Source of the DNA: Scatacola_A faecigallinarum
Lineage (GTDB): Bacteria; Pseudomonadota; Alphaproteobacteria; RF32; CAG-239
Direction: 5' to 3'
NCBI GenBank assembly: GCA_018713605.1
Contig: DVOM01000009.1
Location: 1-64,000, forward strand
DNA: 64,000 bases
Both the position numbers and the translations under genes were made by a program. The notes beneath the pieces were generated by a model, which was not told the origin of the DNA, did no database searches, and saw nothing but the letters and a program-made list of their open reading frames with translations. Positions 17,809 to 26,980 of the stretch are shown in pieces (the first letter of the stretch is position 1; every line of letters begins with the position of its first letter).

Positions 17809-19284
17809 CTAATTCGGAACCCGAATATTTAGTTTGGCCAGCGCGTCGCGGGTTACTTCCTGTTCGCGTTCAAACGAATTGTAAGCTTCCGGCTGGTTTT
17901 CCGGGCTGAGAGGCCGACCGTAAATGAGGGTCTGCGCGGTGGTGCGGTCCTTGCCGAAAATCAGCGGCGCGCGGTAATTAGAATCGATGACCAGAGGTTC
18001 GGTACCGCTGTCGCGGGACAGGGTTTCAAAACGACGGGGCGCTGCGTCGACAACGATGTCGCCGCTGCTGCGGACTTCGACGATATCCAGGCTGTGCTCG
18101 TTGCGTCCGTCGGCAAACAGGCGGAATACGCCGTTGATGCCGATATAGCCGTCCGGTTCGGTAATTGCTTCAGTCAGGCTGCCGCTGTCCTGTTTAGATA
18201 ATGCCGAAGCCAGCGCAACGCCGTCATAGGCAAAAGAATACAGTGTACTCGGGCGGTCGCCGAAATATTCGTTATATTTGTTTGAGAAATAAGCGCTGTG
18301 AGAACGCGACATGGCCGGATACCAACTGCCGAACAGGGTCGTTTCCCTGTTGAGACTGGTGTTTTCCCAAATTGAGGTACCGAGAAATTTGACTTTCGGC
18401 GAAAAAACATCGTAATAGCCGAACATTGAAGCAGCAGATTTCAGGCGCGGACCATATTCGGGAATGATGACCGCGTCAAAATCGACATCGCCCAGCGTAT
18501 CCAGCGGTTCAAGGCGTTTGAGAACCTTAGCGGCGTTACCGTCGCCGCGGGCAGATTTGGCAGCCAGATTGGTGCGGATTTTCTGCAAACGGGCAACACG
18601 GGCCGGATAATCGGTCATTTTTTTCAAGATGTCGGAAAAATCGGTGGTGTTGGGCGGATAAAAAGCTATGCGAACAACACTGACATTGTTTTTCTGCGCC
18701 GAACTGACTGCTGCTCTGGCAACGGCTACGCCTGTCGAATTATCAGGCACCAACAACGCGAATCTGGAACGTCCCTTCTCTGCGGCAAAACTCATGACAC
18801 GGTCAACCTGCTCGTCAATCAACAGGCCAAGCGTATAAATATTGCTCTGCAAAACATCGGTATTGGTCGAAAAGGCAATTACCGGAACGCCGCGGTCAAT
18901 CGCCGAATTTGACACGGCGCGGACTTCAGAGCTTGTCAGCGGGCCAAGAATGAGATCAGATTGTTGATTCAGCGCGTTTTCAATCGCGACGCGGGCTCCT
19001 TCGGGTGTGCTTTTGGTATCGTAATACTGCAGAATCAGGTTCGGATTGCGCACATCGTCCAAAGCCATCATGGTGGCATTTTTCAGACCCTGTCCCTGTT
19101 TGGCCGCCTCGCCGCTCAACGGCAGCAGAACGCCGACGCGAAAATCGCTCCGGCCGCCGAGGCTGACTTCGCCGTAATCGGTGGCAACACTGTCAAAACC
19201 GCTTTGGGTGGCAACTTCGGCCGAACGACAGCCGGCAACAACCGTAAGCAGGAAAAGCACTAAATATTTTTTTAACACTTGCAT
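17809..19284 (-). CDS. Penicillin-binding protein activator lipoprotein (LpoA/LppC-like)
   Basis: A 491-residue lipoprotein: signal peptide with lipobox VVAGC at residues 15-19, then a periplasmic leucine-binding-protein fold (about 45-400) typical of the C-terminal domain of LpoA. Motifs VGVLLPLSGEAAKQGQGLKN and LILGPLTSSEVRAVS are characteristic. It lacks the N-terminal TPR domain of enterobacterial LpoA, as is usual in alphaproteobacteria. By analogy it would stimulate PBP1A from the outer membrane, but activation is not shown by sequence. It is divergent from rsmI, an arrangement conserved across proteobacteria. Confidence 0.85.
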   Translation of the reverse strand: MQVLKKYLVLFLLTVVAGCRSAEVATQSGFDSVATDYGEVSLGGRSDFRVGVLLPLSGEAAKQGQGLKNATMMALDDVRNPNLILQYYDTKSTPEGARVAIENALNQQSDLILGPLTSSEVRAVSNSAIDRGVPVIAFSTNTDVLQSNIYTLGLLIDEQVDRVMSFAAEKGRSRFALLVPDNSTGVAVARAAVSSAQKNNVSVVRIAFYPPNTTDFSDILKKMTDYPARVARLQKIRTNLAAKSARGDGNAAKVLKRLEPLDTLGDVDFDAVIIPEYGPRLKSAASMFGYYDVFSPKVKFLGTSIWENTSLNRETTLFGSWYPAMSRSHSAYFSNKYNEYFGDRPSTLYSFAYDGVALASALSKQDSGSLTEAITEPDGYIGINGVFRLFADGRNEHSLDIVEVRSSGDIVVDAAPRRFETLSRDSGTEPLVIDSNYRAPLIFGKDRTTAQTLIYGRPLSPENQPEAYNSFEREQEVTRDALAKLNIRVPN

Positions 19285-19380
19285 TTTACCCTAAAATAGA
19301 AAACAATCCGAAATTATAAAGCATTATGAAAACATATTAAACAGATTTAGAATAAAAAACCCTTAATGTAAAGAAAAGAT

Positions 19381-20217
19381 ATGCAGAACGGATTATACAT
19401 CGTCGCCACACCAATCGGAAATCTCGGCGACCTTTCACCCCGCGCCGCGGAAACCCTTGCAAACGCCGACGTCATCGCCTGCGAGGATACCCGCATTGCC
19501 AAAAAGCTCTTTGCGCTTTTGAATATAAGCACGGCCGGCAAAAAATTCATCGTTTATCAAAATTACAACGAAGAGGACGAAGCCCAGAAAATTATCAATC
19601 TGGCCGTCAACGACGGCAAAAGCATTGCGCTGGTCAGCGACGCCGGTTCGCCGCTGATTTCAGACCCCGGATACAGGCTGGTGCGCAAGGCTCGCGAGCA
19701 AAACGTTTTCGTAACGGTTCTGCCCGGCTGCTGTGCTCTTGTCTGTGCTCTGCAGCTGTCCGGTCTGCCGACTAACCGCTTTCTGTTTGCCGGTTTCATT
19801 CCCAACAAGGACAAAGCCCGCGCCGACACTCTGAAAGAAGTGCGCGACACAAAAGCGACGATCGTTTTTTATGAAACGGCACAGCGGATTGTCAAAACCC
19901 TGACGGCCGCCGCGGAAATTTTCGGCAACAGGGAAATGGCCGTTGCCCGTGAAATCAGCAAAGTTTATGAAGAATGCGTTAACGGAACCGCCGCCGAACT
20001 GATTGAACATTTCAGCGCCAAAGACCCGAAAGGAGAAATGGTACTGATGATAGCGCCGGCAGCGGAAAAAGACTTCTCGGATTTGGACATTGCAAGCCTG
20101 CTGCGGCAGAAAATGGCTGAAATGCCTTTGAAAAGCGCCGTTAAGGAAATGGTTTCGGCTTACGGACTGAACAAAAATGAAATATATGAACTGGCACTGA
20201 AACTCAAAAATGAATAA
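19381..20217 (+). CDS. rsmI: 16S rRNA (cytidine-1402-2'-O)-methyltransferase
   Basis: Methylates C1402 in the 16S rRNA decoding centre, using SAM. The 278-residue tetrapyrrole-methylase-fold protein starts with GLYIVATPIGNLGDLSPRA and contains ACEDTR and LVSDAGSPLISDPGYRLV, all diagnostic of RsmI. Its last eight bases overlap yraN, so the two are probably translationally coupled. Confidence 0.96.
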   Translation: MQNGLYIVATPIGNLGDLSPRAAETLANADVIACEDTRIAKKLFALLNISTAGKKFIVYQNYNEEDEAQKIINLAVNDGKSIALVSDAGSPLISDPGYRLVRKAREQNVFVTVLPGCCALVCALQLSGLPTNRFLFAGFIPNKDKARADTLKEVRDTKATIVFYETAQRIVKTLTAAAEIFGNREMAVAREISKVYEECVNGTAAELIEHFSAKDPKGEMVLMIAPAAEKDFSDLDIASLLRQKMAEMPLKSAVKEMVSAYGLNKNEIYELALKLKNE

Positions 20218-20560
20218 CTATCATTCCGGACATCGGGCAGAATTTCTGGCCCGACTGCTGTTTCGCCTGAAAGGCTACCGGATTTTGGCGGTCAATTACG
20301 TCAGCGGACGCGGAACGCATGCGGGTGAAGTCGATTTTGTTGCCAAACGCGGAAACGTGCTGGTGTTCGTTGAAGTCAAAAAACGAACAACGCTGGATAA
20401 AGCCGCTTATGCCGTCAGCGATATACAGAAACGGCGAATCCGCTCCGGTGCCGAATCTTTTTTGAAAAAACATCCGCAGTTCAATGGCTGCGACATTCGT
20501 TTCGATGCCGTTTTGGTAAAGTTTCCCTGCTCTTTCCGACATCTGGAAAACGCCTGGTAA
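20210..20560 (+). CDS. YraN/UPF0102-family putative endonuclease
   Basis: A 116-residue protein of the UPF0102 family, which has a restriction-endonuclease-like fold. The core motif is visible: GEVDFVAKRGNVLVFVEVKKR, i.e. E-D-ExK, preceded by the GHRAEFLARLLFRLKGYRIL helix. Its biological role is not settled. It overlaps the 3' end of rsmI, its usual partner. Confidence 0.9.
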   Translation: MNNYHSGHRAEFLARLLFRLKGYRILAVNYVSGRGTHAGEVDFVAKRGNVLVFVEVKKRTTLDKAAYAVSDIQKRRIRSGAESFLKKHPQFNGCDIRFDAVLVKFPCSFRHLENAW

Positions 20561-20576
20561 AAAATTATGCGGACAT

Positions 20577-21131
20577 ATGGAAATGAAACATCTTCCGATT
20601 ATATTAACAGCAGTTTTAAGCTTGTCTTGTTTTGACGCAAAAACATTGTCTGCGGGAGAAAAAGAGATGGAAATAACCAGTTCGGGAATTGAAAACGGCA
20701 GAATTGAAGACAAATACGGCAAACGCGGCGACGATTTTATTAGCAACGTGCCATCCCTTTCGCTGCCGCTGATAATTCACAATGCGCCGCCCGGAACCAA
20801 AAGCTTTGCCCTGATATTAAGAGACGAAGATGCCGCGCCGGTTGTCGGATATCCTTGGATTCACTGGCTTGCAGCCAACATAAGGGAACCGCAGCTGGCC
20901 GAAAACGCCAGCCGCCGCAAACCGGATTTTATTCAGGGCGTCAACAGCTGGAACATGCCTTTTTACGGCGGAATGACACCGCCGAATGCGCCGCACCGTT
21001 ACGATCTGCATATTTATGCTCTGGACCGTTTTCTGCCGTTGAAAAACGGTTTTACACAGACGGAACTTAAAGAAAGCATGGAAGGTCATGTTCTGGACGA
21101 AGCCGTCTTGAGCGGTGTTTATGACAACTGA
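20577..21131 (+). CDS. YbhB/YbcL-family (PEBP-like) exported protein
   Basis: A 184-residue phosphatidylethanolamine-binding-protein-fold member of the bacterial YbhB/YbcL type. Conserved parts: PSLSLPLIIHNAPPGTKSFALILRDEDA (strand and anion site), PWIHWLAANI, and YDLHIYALD. The N-terminus has a hydrophobic signal with LSLSC, so the protein may be exported or lipid-anchored. The start could be the first ATG (20577) or the third codon. It ends 14 bases from the convergent cvpA stop. Ligand and function are unknown. Confidence 0.8.
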   Translation: MEMKHLPIILTAVLSLSCFDAKTLSAGEKEMEITSSGIENGRIEDKYGKRGDDFISNVPSLSLPLIIHNAPPGTKSFALILRDEDAAPVVGYPWIHWLAANIREPQLAENASRRKPDFIQGVNSWNMPFYGGMTPPNAPHRYDLHIYALDRFLPLKNGFTQTELKESMEGHVLDEAVLSGVYDN

Positions 21132-21145
21132 CCGCAAATGCCGGT

Positions 21146-21895
21146 TTATTCGACCGTATTTTCAATCAGACGGTTCAGATTGTCGCGTTCGTAGGTATTG
21201 TATCCTTCAAAATCTTCTTTGATTTTCTGAAGTTTTTTTCTGTCCTCACGCATTTTTTCGATTTGCGGCTGCGCCAGTTTCTCAAACAATGCGTCAACAT
21301 CGCTTTTGTCCTTGTCTTTTTTAGTTTCGGCAGGCTTTTGTTCCGCCGCCGGTTCATCATCGTCATCTCCGGTCAAACCGACTTCGGAGGTTTTTTCCTT
21401 TATGGCGTCGAGGGTATCTTTAGGAATAAGCTTTTCAATCGGTTCGGCAAAATTGCCGGCAATCTGAAAATATTTCGATTTCCTAAGCAAATCGGGCTGT
21501 GATTTGACCGGCATCATCCAGCTGATGAGAATATACATAAGAACGATAAGCAGAAAAGCCCGAACTATGCCAAAAAACAAACCGAGCAGCCGGTCAAGAC
21601 CGCTGAGCTTGCTGGTGCGGATTTTGCCGACAACGCCGGCCGTCGCGTATATCCAGACAATCATGAATACGATTAAAATAAACGCCGCAGTGGCAATCCC
21701 GGCCATCCAGCCGCTTTCAATGTATTTAAGCGTGAAAGGATTCAAAACCGGCAGCAGATAAATGACGGCAGCTCCGGCGAGCACCCAGCCGACAATCGAG
21801 AGAACTTCCTTAACCAGCCCTCTCCCCAGAGCAATAAGCGCCGAAATTCCGACTATAACCAAGATGGCGATATCCATGTTGTTGAGCTGCTGCAT
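21146..21895 (-). CDS. cvpA: CvpA-family inner membrane protein
   Basis: A 249-residue protein with four predicted membrane segments in the first 130 residues (starting NMDIAILVIVGISALIALGRGLVKEVLSIVGWVLAG) and a charged cytosolic tail rich in Lys/Asp/Glu. The GLVKEVLSIVGW segment is typical of CvpA. The family was named for colicin V production, and its general role is unclear. purF, the usual neighbour, is not here; instead cvpA follows radA by 12 bases, an arrangement common in alphaproteobacteria. Confidence 0.88.
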   Translation of the reverse strand: MQQLNNMDIAILVIVGISALIALGRGLVKEVLSIVGWVLAGAAVIYLLPVLNPFTLKYIESGWMAGIATAAFILIVFMIVWIYATAGVVGKIRTSKLSGLDRLLGLFFGIVRAFLLIVLMYILISWMMPVKSQPDLLRKSKYFQIAGNFAEPIEKLIPKDTLDAIKEKTSEVGLTGDDDDEPAAEQKPAETKKDKDKSDVDALFEKLAQPQIEKMREDRKKLQKIKEDFEGYNTYERDNLNRLIENTVE

Positions 21896-21906
21896 TTGTT
21901 TTTCCT

Positions 21907-23280
21907 TCAGTTAAACCAGTTTATCAGGCGCTGGACGTTGCCGATTTCGTGAACCGACATTTCATGATTGTTGAGTTTTTTGTCTTTTTGATAAGTCGCC
22001 GGCATAATGGCGCTGGCAAAGCCCAGTTTGTGAGCCTCTTTCAGACGCGAATTTGGCTGGCTGACGGCACGAATTTCGCCGGAAAGACCGATTTCGCCGA
22101 AAATTACCGTATCAGAGGGCAGCGGTTTGTTGGTCATCGAGGAAATGACCGCCATCGCAACCGCCAAATCGGCCGCCGGTTCGGAAATTTTTAAGCCGCC
22201 GGCAATATTCAGGTAAATGTCCTGCGAACTCAGATTCATGCCGCAGCGTGCTTCCAAAACGGCCAGAACCATGGCCAGACGGTTGGAATCCCAACCGACA
22301 ACCGCTCGTTTCGGACTGGCATAACTGGTCGGACTGACCAGAGCCTGAATTTCAACAAGTACCGGCCGCGAACCTTCAATTCCGGCAAAAACGCAAGAAC
22401 CGGAAATATTTCCCTGCCTTTCGGCCAAAAACAATGCCGACGGATTTTCGACTTCGACAAGACCTTTGTCCTGCATTTCAAAAACGCCGATTTCATCCGT
22501 GGCACCGTAACGGTTTTTGACCGCGCGCAAAATGCGGAAATGGTGGCCGCGTTCGCCTTCAAAATACAAGACGGTGTCGACCATATGTTCCAAAACGCGC
22601 GGGCCGGCAATGGCTCCCTGTTTGGTTACATGACCGACCAGAAAAAGAACGAAACCCTTTTTCTTGGCCAGCTTAATCAGTTCATAAGCGCAGGCGCGCA
22701 CCTGGGCAACACTGCCCGGCGTGGATTCCACTTCTTCCAGATACATGGTTTGTATCGAATCGATAATAACCACCGCAGCGTCCGATTTGTCCAGCGTTTC
22801 GATAATATCCTTAACGTCAGTGGTTGAGGCAAGATTGACCGGCGACTGTTCCAGCCCCAGACGTTTGGCGCGAATCCGCACCTGATCTATGGCTTCCTCG
22901 CCGGATATGTAATAACATTCAGGTTTTGAAGGCGCATTGGCAATGCTGGCGCAAACCTGCAGCAACAACGTCGATTTGCCGATGCCCGGGTCACCGCCGA
23001 CCAAAATGGCAGACCCCGGCACCAGACCGCCGCCCGAAACACGGTCAAGTTCCTTAATGCCGGTCGGAATGCGGCTTAAGGCGGTTTCAGCGCCGCTCAA
23101 AGGCACAAATTCAAGTATCCTGCCTTTTTTCTTCGGCGTCAGATTGGAAAATCCTTCTCCGCCGACCTTTTCTTCGACAATGGTATTCCATTCGCCGCAG
23201 GCATCGCATTTTCCCTGCCATTTGGGATAGACGCTGCCGCAGTTCTGGCAGACAAATTCGCTTCCGCCTTTTTTGGCCAT
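21907..23280 (-). CDS. radA: DNA repair protein RadA
   Basis: A RecA-like ATPase that helps branch migration and processing of recombination intermediates. The 457-residue protein has an N-terminal zinc finger (CQNCGSVYPKWQGKCDACG), Walker A GGDPGIGKSTLL, the RadA motif KNRYG (usually KNRFG) and a C-terminal Lon-protease-like domain. The ATG at 23280 (MAKKGGSEF) is chosen because the longer frame runs back into mlaF. It starts two bases after the mlaF stop. Confidence 0.95.
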   Translation of the reverse strand: MAKKGGSEFVCQNCGSVYPKWQGKCDACGEWNTIVEEKVGGEGFSNLTPKKKGRILEFVPLSGAETALSRIPTGIKELDRVSGGGLVPGSAILVGGDPGIGKSTLLLQVCASIANAPSKPECYYISGEEAIDQVRIRAKRLGLEQSPVNLASTTDVKDIIETLDKSDAAVVIIDSIQTMYLEEVESTPGSVAQVRACAYELIKLAKKKGFVLFLVGHVTKQGAIAGPRVLEHMVDTVLYFEGERGHHFRILRAVKNRYGATDEIGVFEMQDKGLVEVENPSALFLAERQGNISGSCVFAGIEGSRPVLVEIQALVSPTSYASPKRAVVGWDSNRLAMVLAVLEARCGMNLSSQDIYLNIAGGLKISEPAADLAVAMAVISSMTNKPLPSDTVIFGEIGLSGEIRAVSQPNSRLKEAHKLGFASAIMPATYQKDKKLNNHEMSVHEIGNVQRLINWFN

Positions 23281-23282
23281 AA

Positions 23283-24047
23283 TCAGACCTCCACTTTTAT
23301 CGGCCCTTGTGAACAGCCGTTGATAAACTGGCAAACATACGGGTTATCGGTTTTTTCCATTTCCTTAACCGTACCGCACCAGATGATTTTACCTTTGTAC
23401 AGCATGGCAATTTTGTCGGCGATTTTGCGCGCCGAGGCCATGTCGTGGGTAATGGTTAGCGCCGTAGCACCCAAGCCGCGTGCAGATTCAATAATCAGAT
23501 CGTTGATGACATCCGCCATAATCGGGTCAAGTCCCGTGGTCGGTTCGTCAAAAAAGATGATTTCCGGTTTGGTGGCAATCGCCCGGGCCAGACTGACGCG
23601 TTTCTGCATACCGCCGGAAAGTTCGCTCGGCGACAAATCGGCCACGTCGGGAGCCAGACCGACCTGCCGCAAGACACGGACAGCTTCGTTTTTGGCGTCT
23701 TTACGGTTCCATTTCTGATTTTCAATCAGGCCAAAGGCCACATTTTCCCAGACGCTCAGACTGTCAAACAGCGCACCGCCCTGAAACAGCATGCCCATTT
23801 TGGCATGCATGGCATCACGGACGGTTTCGTCGGCGCCGTTAATTTCAACGCCGTCGACTTTAATGGATCCTTCATCCGGATTAAGCAGCCCCTGAATACA
23901 TTTAATCAAAACCGATTTGCCGGTTCCGGAACCGCCGATGACAACCAGAGATTCGCCTTTTTTGATTTCGATATCCACGCCGTCGAGAACAACTTTTTTG
24001 CCAAAAGCCTTATGCAGATTTTTTACCTGAATTTTATATTCGCTCAT
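23283..24047 (-). CDS. mlaF: ABC transporter ATP-binding protein, MlaF-type
   Basis: ATPase of the Mla-type phospholipid transport system that moves lipids between inner and outer membrane. Walker A is GGSGTGKSVLIKC, the signature LSGGMQKRVSLARA, and Walker B IIFFDEPTTGLDPI. Its 254 residues are typical. The ATG at 24047 (MSEYKIQVKNL) is chosen because GGAG lies nine bases upstream; the alternative ATG at 24062 contains that site. The permease mlaE is directly upstream. An mlaD substrate-binding gene is not adjacent. Confidence 0.9.
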   Translation of the reverse strand: MSEYKIQVKNLHKAFGKKVVLDGVDIEIKKGESLVVIGGSGTGKSVLIKCIQGLLNPDEGSIKVDGVEINGADETVRDAMHAKMGMLFQGGALFDSLSVWENVAFGLIENQKWNRKDAKNEAVRVLRQVGLAPDVADLSPSELSGGMQKRVSLARAIATKPEIIFFDEPTTGLDPIMADVINDLIIESARGLGATALTITHDMASARKIADKIAMLYKGKIIWCGTVKEMEKTDNPYVCQFINGCSQGPIKVEV

Positions 24048-24067
24048 TTCTTTTTTCTCCATTCAAG

Positions 24068-24859
24068 CTATTTTGCAAAAAAGAGTTCGGTAATGATGTA
24101 GTTGAAAATCAGAATCAAAATCGAGGCGGAAACCACGGCGTTGGTCGTGGCTTCGCCGACTCCCTGCGCGCCGCCGCGCGACTTATAGCCGTTGTAGCAG
24201 CCCATAATTGCAATGATAAAACCGAAAACGCAGGCTTTGACGACACCGGTTACAATGTCCAGGCTTTCCAGTCCGTTAATCGTTGAATTGATGTAGTTGG
24301 CCGGGTTAAAACCAAGTTTATAGACGGCAATGATAAAACCGCCGAAAATGCCGATGACATCGCCGATAAGCACCAGCAGCGGCAAGACCATTATTCCGGC
24401 AAGCACGCGCGGCGCAACCAGATATTTGAACGGATTGGTTGAAAGCGTTACCAGCGCGTCAATCTGTTCGGTGACGCGCATGGTTCCGATTTCGGCCGCC
24501 ATGGCTGCACCGATGCGTCCGGCGACCATCAGGCCGGAAAAGACCGGCGCCAGTTCGCGGGTAACGGAAATCAGCACGACAGAAGCAACAGCACTTTCCG
24601 CACCGTAACTGGAAAAACCGGAATAGGTTTGCAACGCAATGACCATACCGGCAAAAATCGTCGTTAAAGCAACGACCGGCAGCGAATAAAAACCGATGTC
24701 TATCATTTGTTTGCCAAGCAGCTTAAGATAAAACGGCGGCGTTACGCTGTTGTAGACCGATTTGGCAATAAAGAGCGACAATTCGCCCAGACCGGAAACA
24801 AACCGCACCAGCGGCTTGCCCAGTTTTCTGAAAAAGTTTTCGATATAATTTCCCGACAT
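24068..24859 (-). CDS. mlaE: ABC transporter permease, MlaE-type
   Basis: The 263-residue MlaE permease has about five or six membrane segments and the family-specific EIGTMRVTEQIDALVTLSTNPFKYLV stretch, in which EQIDAL is highly conserved. It would form the lipid-transport channel with MlaF. It is followed at once by mlaF and then radA. Confidence 0.92.
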   Translation of the reverse strand: MSGNYIENFFRKLGKPLVRFVSGLGELSLFIAKSVYNSVTPPFYLKLLGKQMIDIGFYSLPVVALTTIFAGMVIALQTYSGFSSYGAESAVASVVLISVTRELAPVFSGLMVAGRIGAAMAAEIGTMRVTEQIDALVTLSTNPFKYLVAPRVLAGIMVLPLLVLIGDVIGIFGGFIIAVYKLGFNPANYINSTINGLESLDIVTGVVKACVFGFIIAIMGCYNGYKSRGGAQGVGEATTNAVVSASILILIFNYIITELFFAK

Positions 24860-24920
24860 GGCTGTTTCTTTCGCTGAATTAAACCTTTAATCTGCGCGTA
24901 TTTTAGGGCAAGAGCGCCAA

Positions 24921-25343
24921 TTAATCAAGAAGACTATCCATTTTTATAACAATCTTGTCCGCGGCCGAACTTTCAAAAGCCCAGAGCCGAACTTTCGGCA
25001 GCGAAACATCTTCAAGTTCCGCAAAGACCGCGGCAGGCAGACGTTCGACAGCCTGCGGCGAATCGACCAGTTCGACCAGCAGAACCGCCGTTCCTTCCCG
25101 GTCAAAAGGAACTTTCTGAATGCCTATTCCCCTTACCTCAAGCAATCCGGCAATGTTATCGGGAGCGGAAACCCTCAGAAAACCGTCTTCTGCCCGAATA
25201 TCCGTACGGTCGTCGGCAATGAGCCGGGCGCCGTGGCGGACAATCAGCCGAAGCGCCAAATCGGATTTTCCCGAAGCGGAAGGACCGGTTAACAAAACCG
25301 CGCGGCCTTTATAATTGACGGCTGTGGCGTAAATGTTCGGCAT
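24921..25343 (-). CDS. hprK: HPr kinase/phosphorylase-like protein, C-terminal domain only
   Basis: A 140-residue protein matching the C-terminal kinase domain of HprK, with Walker A GPSASGKSDLALRL, the catalytic IADDRTDI and the HprK signature LLEVRGIGI. Alphaproteobacteria generally carry this short form, which phosphorylates HPr-like (NPr/PTS) proteins and often affects virulence or nitrogen regulation. No PTS genes are in the window, so the partner is unknown. It overlaps tsaE by one base. Confidence 0.85.
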   Translation of the reverse strand: MPNIYATAVNYKGRAVLLTGPSASGKSDLALRLIVRHGARLIADDRTDIRAEDGFLRVSAPDNIAGLLEVRGIGIQKVPFDREGTAVLLVELVDSPQAVERLPAAVFAELEDVSLPKVRLWAFESSAADKIVIKMDSLLD

Positions 25344-25804
25344 TATCGGAGTTCCAGTTTCCGCAGACGGGAAAGCTTTTCGGCCGACGCGGAAGATATG
25401 GTTATTCTGCGGCCGAAAGCATCCGGGGTTATGGTCAGTTTAAAACAGTTTTCAGGCAGCCAGCCGGCCATTTTCTCCGGCCATTCAATCAGACAGACGC
25501 CTCCGTAAAGCGCTTCTTCCATACCAAGTTCAAAGATTTCTTCCGGGGCCTTGAGCCTATACAGGTCGAAATGGTAAATTTCAAAATCAGGCGCCTCGTA
25601 ACTCTGTACCAATGTAAACGTCGGACTGGGCACTTCTTCAGCGGCCGTCAGGCTCTGAACGAAACCGCGGGCAAAAACGCTTTTACCCATTCCCAAAGTT
25701 CCGAACAAGGCAAAGGTATCGCCGACTTTGGCAATCTGCGACAGCTTTTGCGCAAAAGCGACGGTTTCATCCTCATTGCGGCAAATGACCGAGATTTCTT
25801 CCAT
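25343..25804 (-). CDS. tsaE: tRNA threonylcarbamoyladenosine biosynthesis ATPase
   Basis: The ATPase that supports TsaB/TsaD in making t6A37 in ANN-decoding tRNAs. Its 153 residues include Walker A GTLGMGKSVFARGF, PSPTFTLVQSYE (switch/threonine region) and the catalytic-like YHFDLYRL and LIEWPE segments. tsaB is in the same window at 52241. Its stop codon overlaps the hprK start. Confidence 0.94.
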   Translation of the reverse strand: MEEISVICRNEDETVAFAQKLSQIAKVGDTFALFGTLGMGKSVFARGFVQSLTAAEEVPSPTFTLVQSYEAPDFEIYHFDLYRLKAPEEIFELGMEEALYGGVCLIEWPEKMAGWLPENCFKLTITPDAFGRRITISSASAEKLSRLRKLELR

Positions 25805-25812
25805 GGAGACTC

Positions 25813-26796
25813 CTATAAGTCAAGTATGCCCTTTTTGCGGCTTTTCGGTTTGATGACTTTGATTTTGGGCTTTTTGCCTTGCATGGCGCGCCAATCCCAG
25901 GGCATATAGAAGGTTCCCTGCCAGAGACCGCGTTTGTTCATCTGCGCCTGACGTTCGTAAGGAACATAAATGTCCGTATATTTCTGATAAGCAACCGCCC
26001 AGCCGGCATTGACCAGAGCCGCGCCAAGGTCATACTGGCCGAGAGAACAGGTACCGACCATGTTTCCCTTTGCATCCCGCTGCATGACATGACATTCAAG
26101 TTCATTGGTGGTAATCCAGTTTTTCAGCCACAATGCGGCTTCCCGGCCGCAATTGTAAGACCGTCCCTGCCGGTCGGCACAGGTTTGATTGGCTTCCGGC
26201 GCGTCAATGCCATACAGTTTGAAATAACTGCCCCGAATCTCAAGCGTGTCACCGTTGATAACGCGGGCTGCGCCGTATATGGCCGGAAAATTGTTCGGAT
26301 TAAATGCCGGTGCAGGCTGTTCGCGCTGACCGCCGAACGAGCTTATCAGCTGCTGAAAAGCATTGGGCCTCTGTTCCGCCTGAGGCTGAACCTCGGCCTG
26401 AGAACCGATGTCGGAAGAAAAGTTTTCGTCGATGGCCGGGGCATATTCTTCCTCGACAATCATTATCTGGCCGTTTTGCGGCATTTGCTGCTGCGAATTG
26501 GCCTGCATGCCCAAAAAGCTGCGCAGCGACTGTCCGACGCCGCCAATGCCGTTGTTAAAGCCGCCGATGGCATAAAGAATAAAAGCGATAATCGAAATAA
26601 CGACCAGAAAAGACGGCAGACAGCCCATGGCACGCCAAGCCATTTTTCCGAAAATGTACAGCACCACCAAACCGATAATCAGCCCGATGAAACCGCCGCC
26701 CTGCAACAACAGGCTGCTGCTCTGCGTTCCGCTGCCGCCGATAAAAATCAGGATTAAGGCGCCCAGCCCCAAAAGTGCTTTTTTCAGAAAAACCAT
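25813..26796 (-). CDS. Membrane-anchored thermonuclease-family protein
   Basis: A 327-residue protein with two or three hydrophobic segments in the first 85 residues, a variable Gln/Pro-rich linker (about 90-165) and a C-terminal staphylococcal-nuclease-like domain (about 170-310). Catalytic positions are partly visible: GDTLEIRGSYFKLYGIDAPE (Arg, Asp), then QTCADRQGRSYNCGREAALWL (Glu), and a later QRDAKGNMVGTC where the second Arg/Lys lies. Four cysteines in the domain suggest disulfides outside the membrane. It probably cuts nucleic acids in the periplasm; substrate unknown. Confidence 0.8.
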   Translation of the reverse strand: MVFLKKALLGLGALILIFIGGSGTQSSSLLLQGGGFIGLIIGLVVLYIFGKMAWRAMGCLPSFLVVISIIAFILYAIGGFNNGIGGVGQSLRSFLGMQANSQQQMPQNGQIMIVEEEYAPAIDENFSSDIGSQAEVQPQAEQRPNAFQQLISSFGGQREQPAPAFNPNNFPAIYGAARVINGDTLEIRGSYFKLYGIDAPEANQTCADRQGRSYNCGREAALWLKNWITTNELECHVMQRDAKGNMVGTCSLGQYDLGAALVNAGWAVAYQKYTDIYVPYERQAQMNKRGLWQGTFYMPWDWRAMQGKKPKIKVIKPKSRKKGILDL

Positions 26797-26941
26797 GACG
26801 TATCTTTCCTTTATGTTCGTTTTGTATCATTAGAGCACAGGATTAAACTTTTTCCAAGATTTTTTTACTGTGCCCGTTTTAAATACGCTTTATACGCAAT
26901 TTTTGAACAGTCTATAAAAAAGCCCTTAAAAAGGAGTAAAG

Positions 26942-26976
26942 ATTACAAAAACAAAGCCCCTTTTTTGAGGGGCTTG
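26942..26976 (-). terminator. Rho-independent terminator after the FTR-like gene
   Basis: AAGCCCC/GGGGCTT (26954-26960 with 26969-26975) forms a seven-base-pair stem. On the minus strand it is followed by TGTTTTTG, which fits termination of the transcript that carries the small cysteine-rich gene at 26981 and perhaps parB. Confidence 0.8.
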
Positions 26977-26980
26977 GAAA

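Noticed and set aside
24921..25343. Evidence for a complete sugar PTS
   Set aside because: Only a short HprK-like domain is present; no EI, HPr or EII gene lies in the window.
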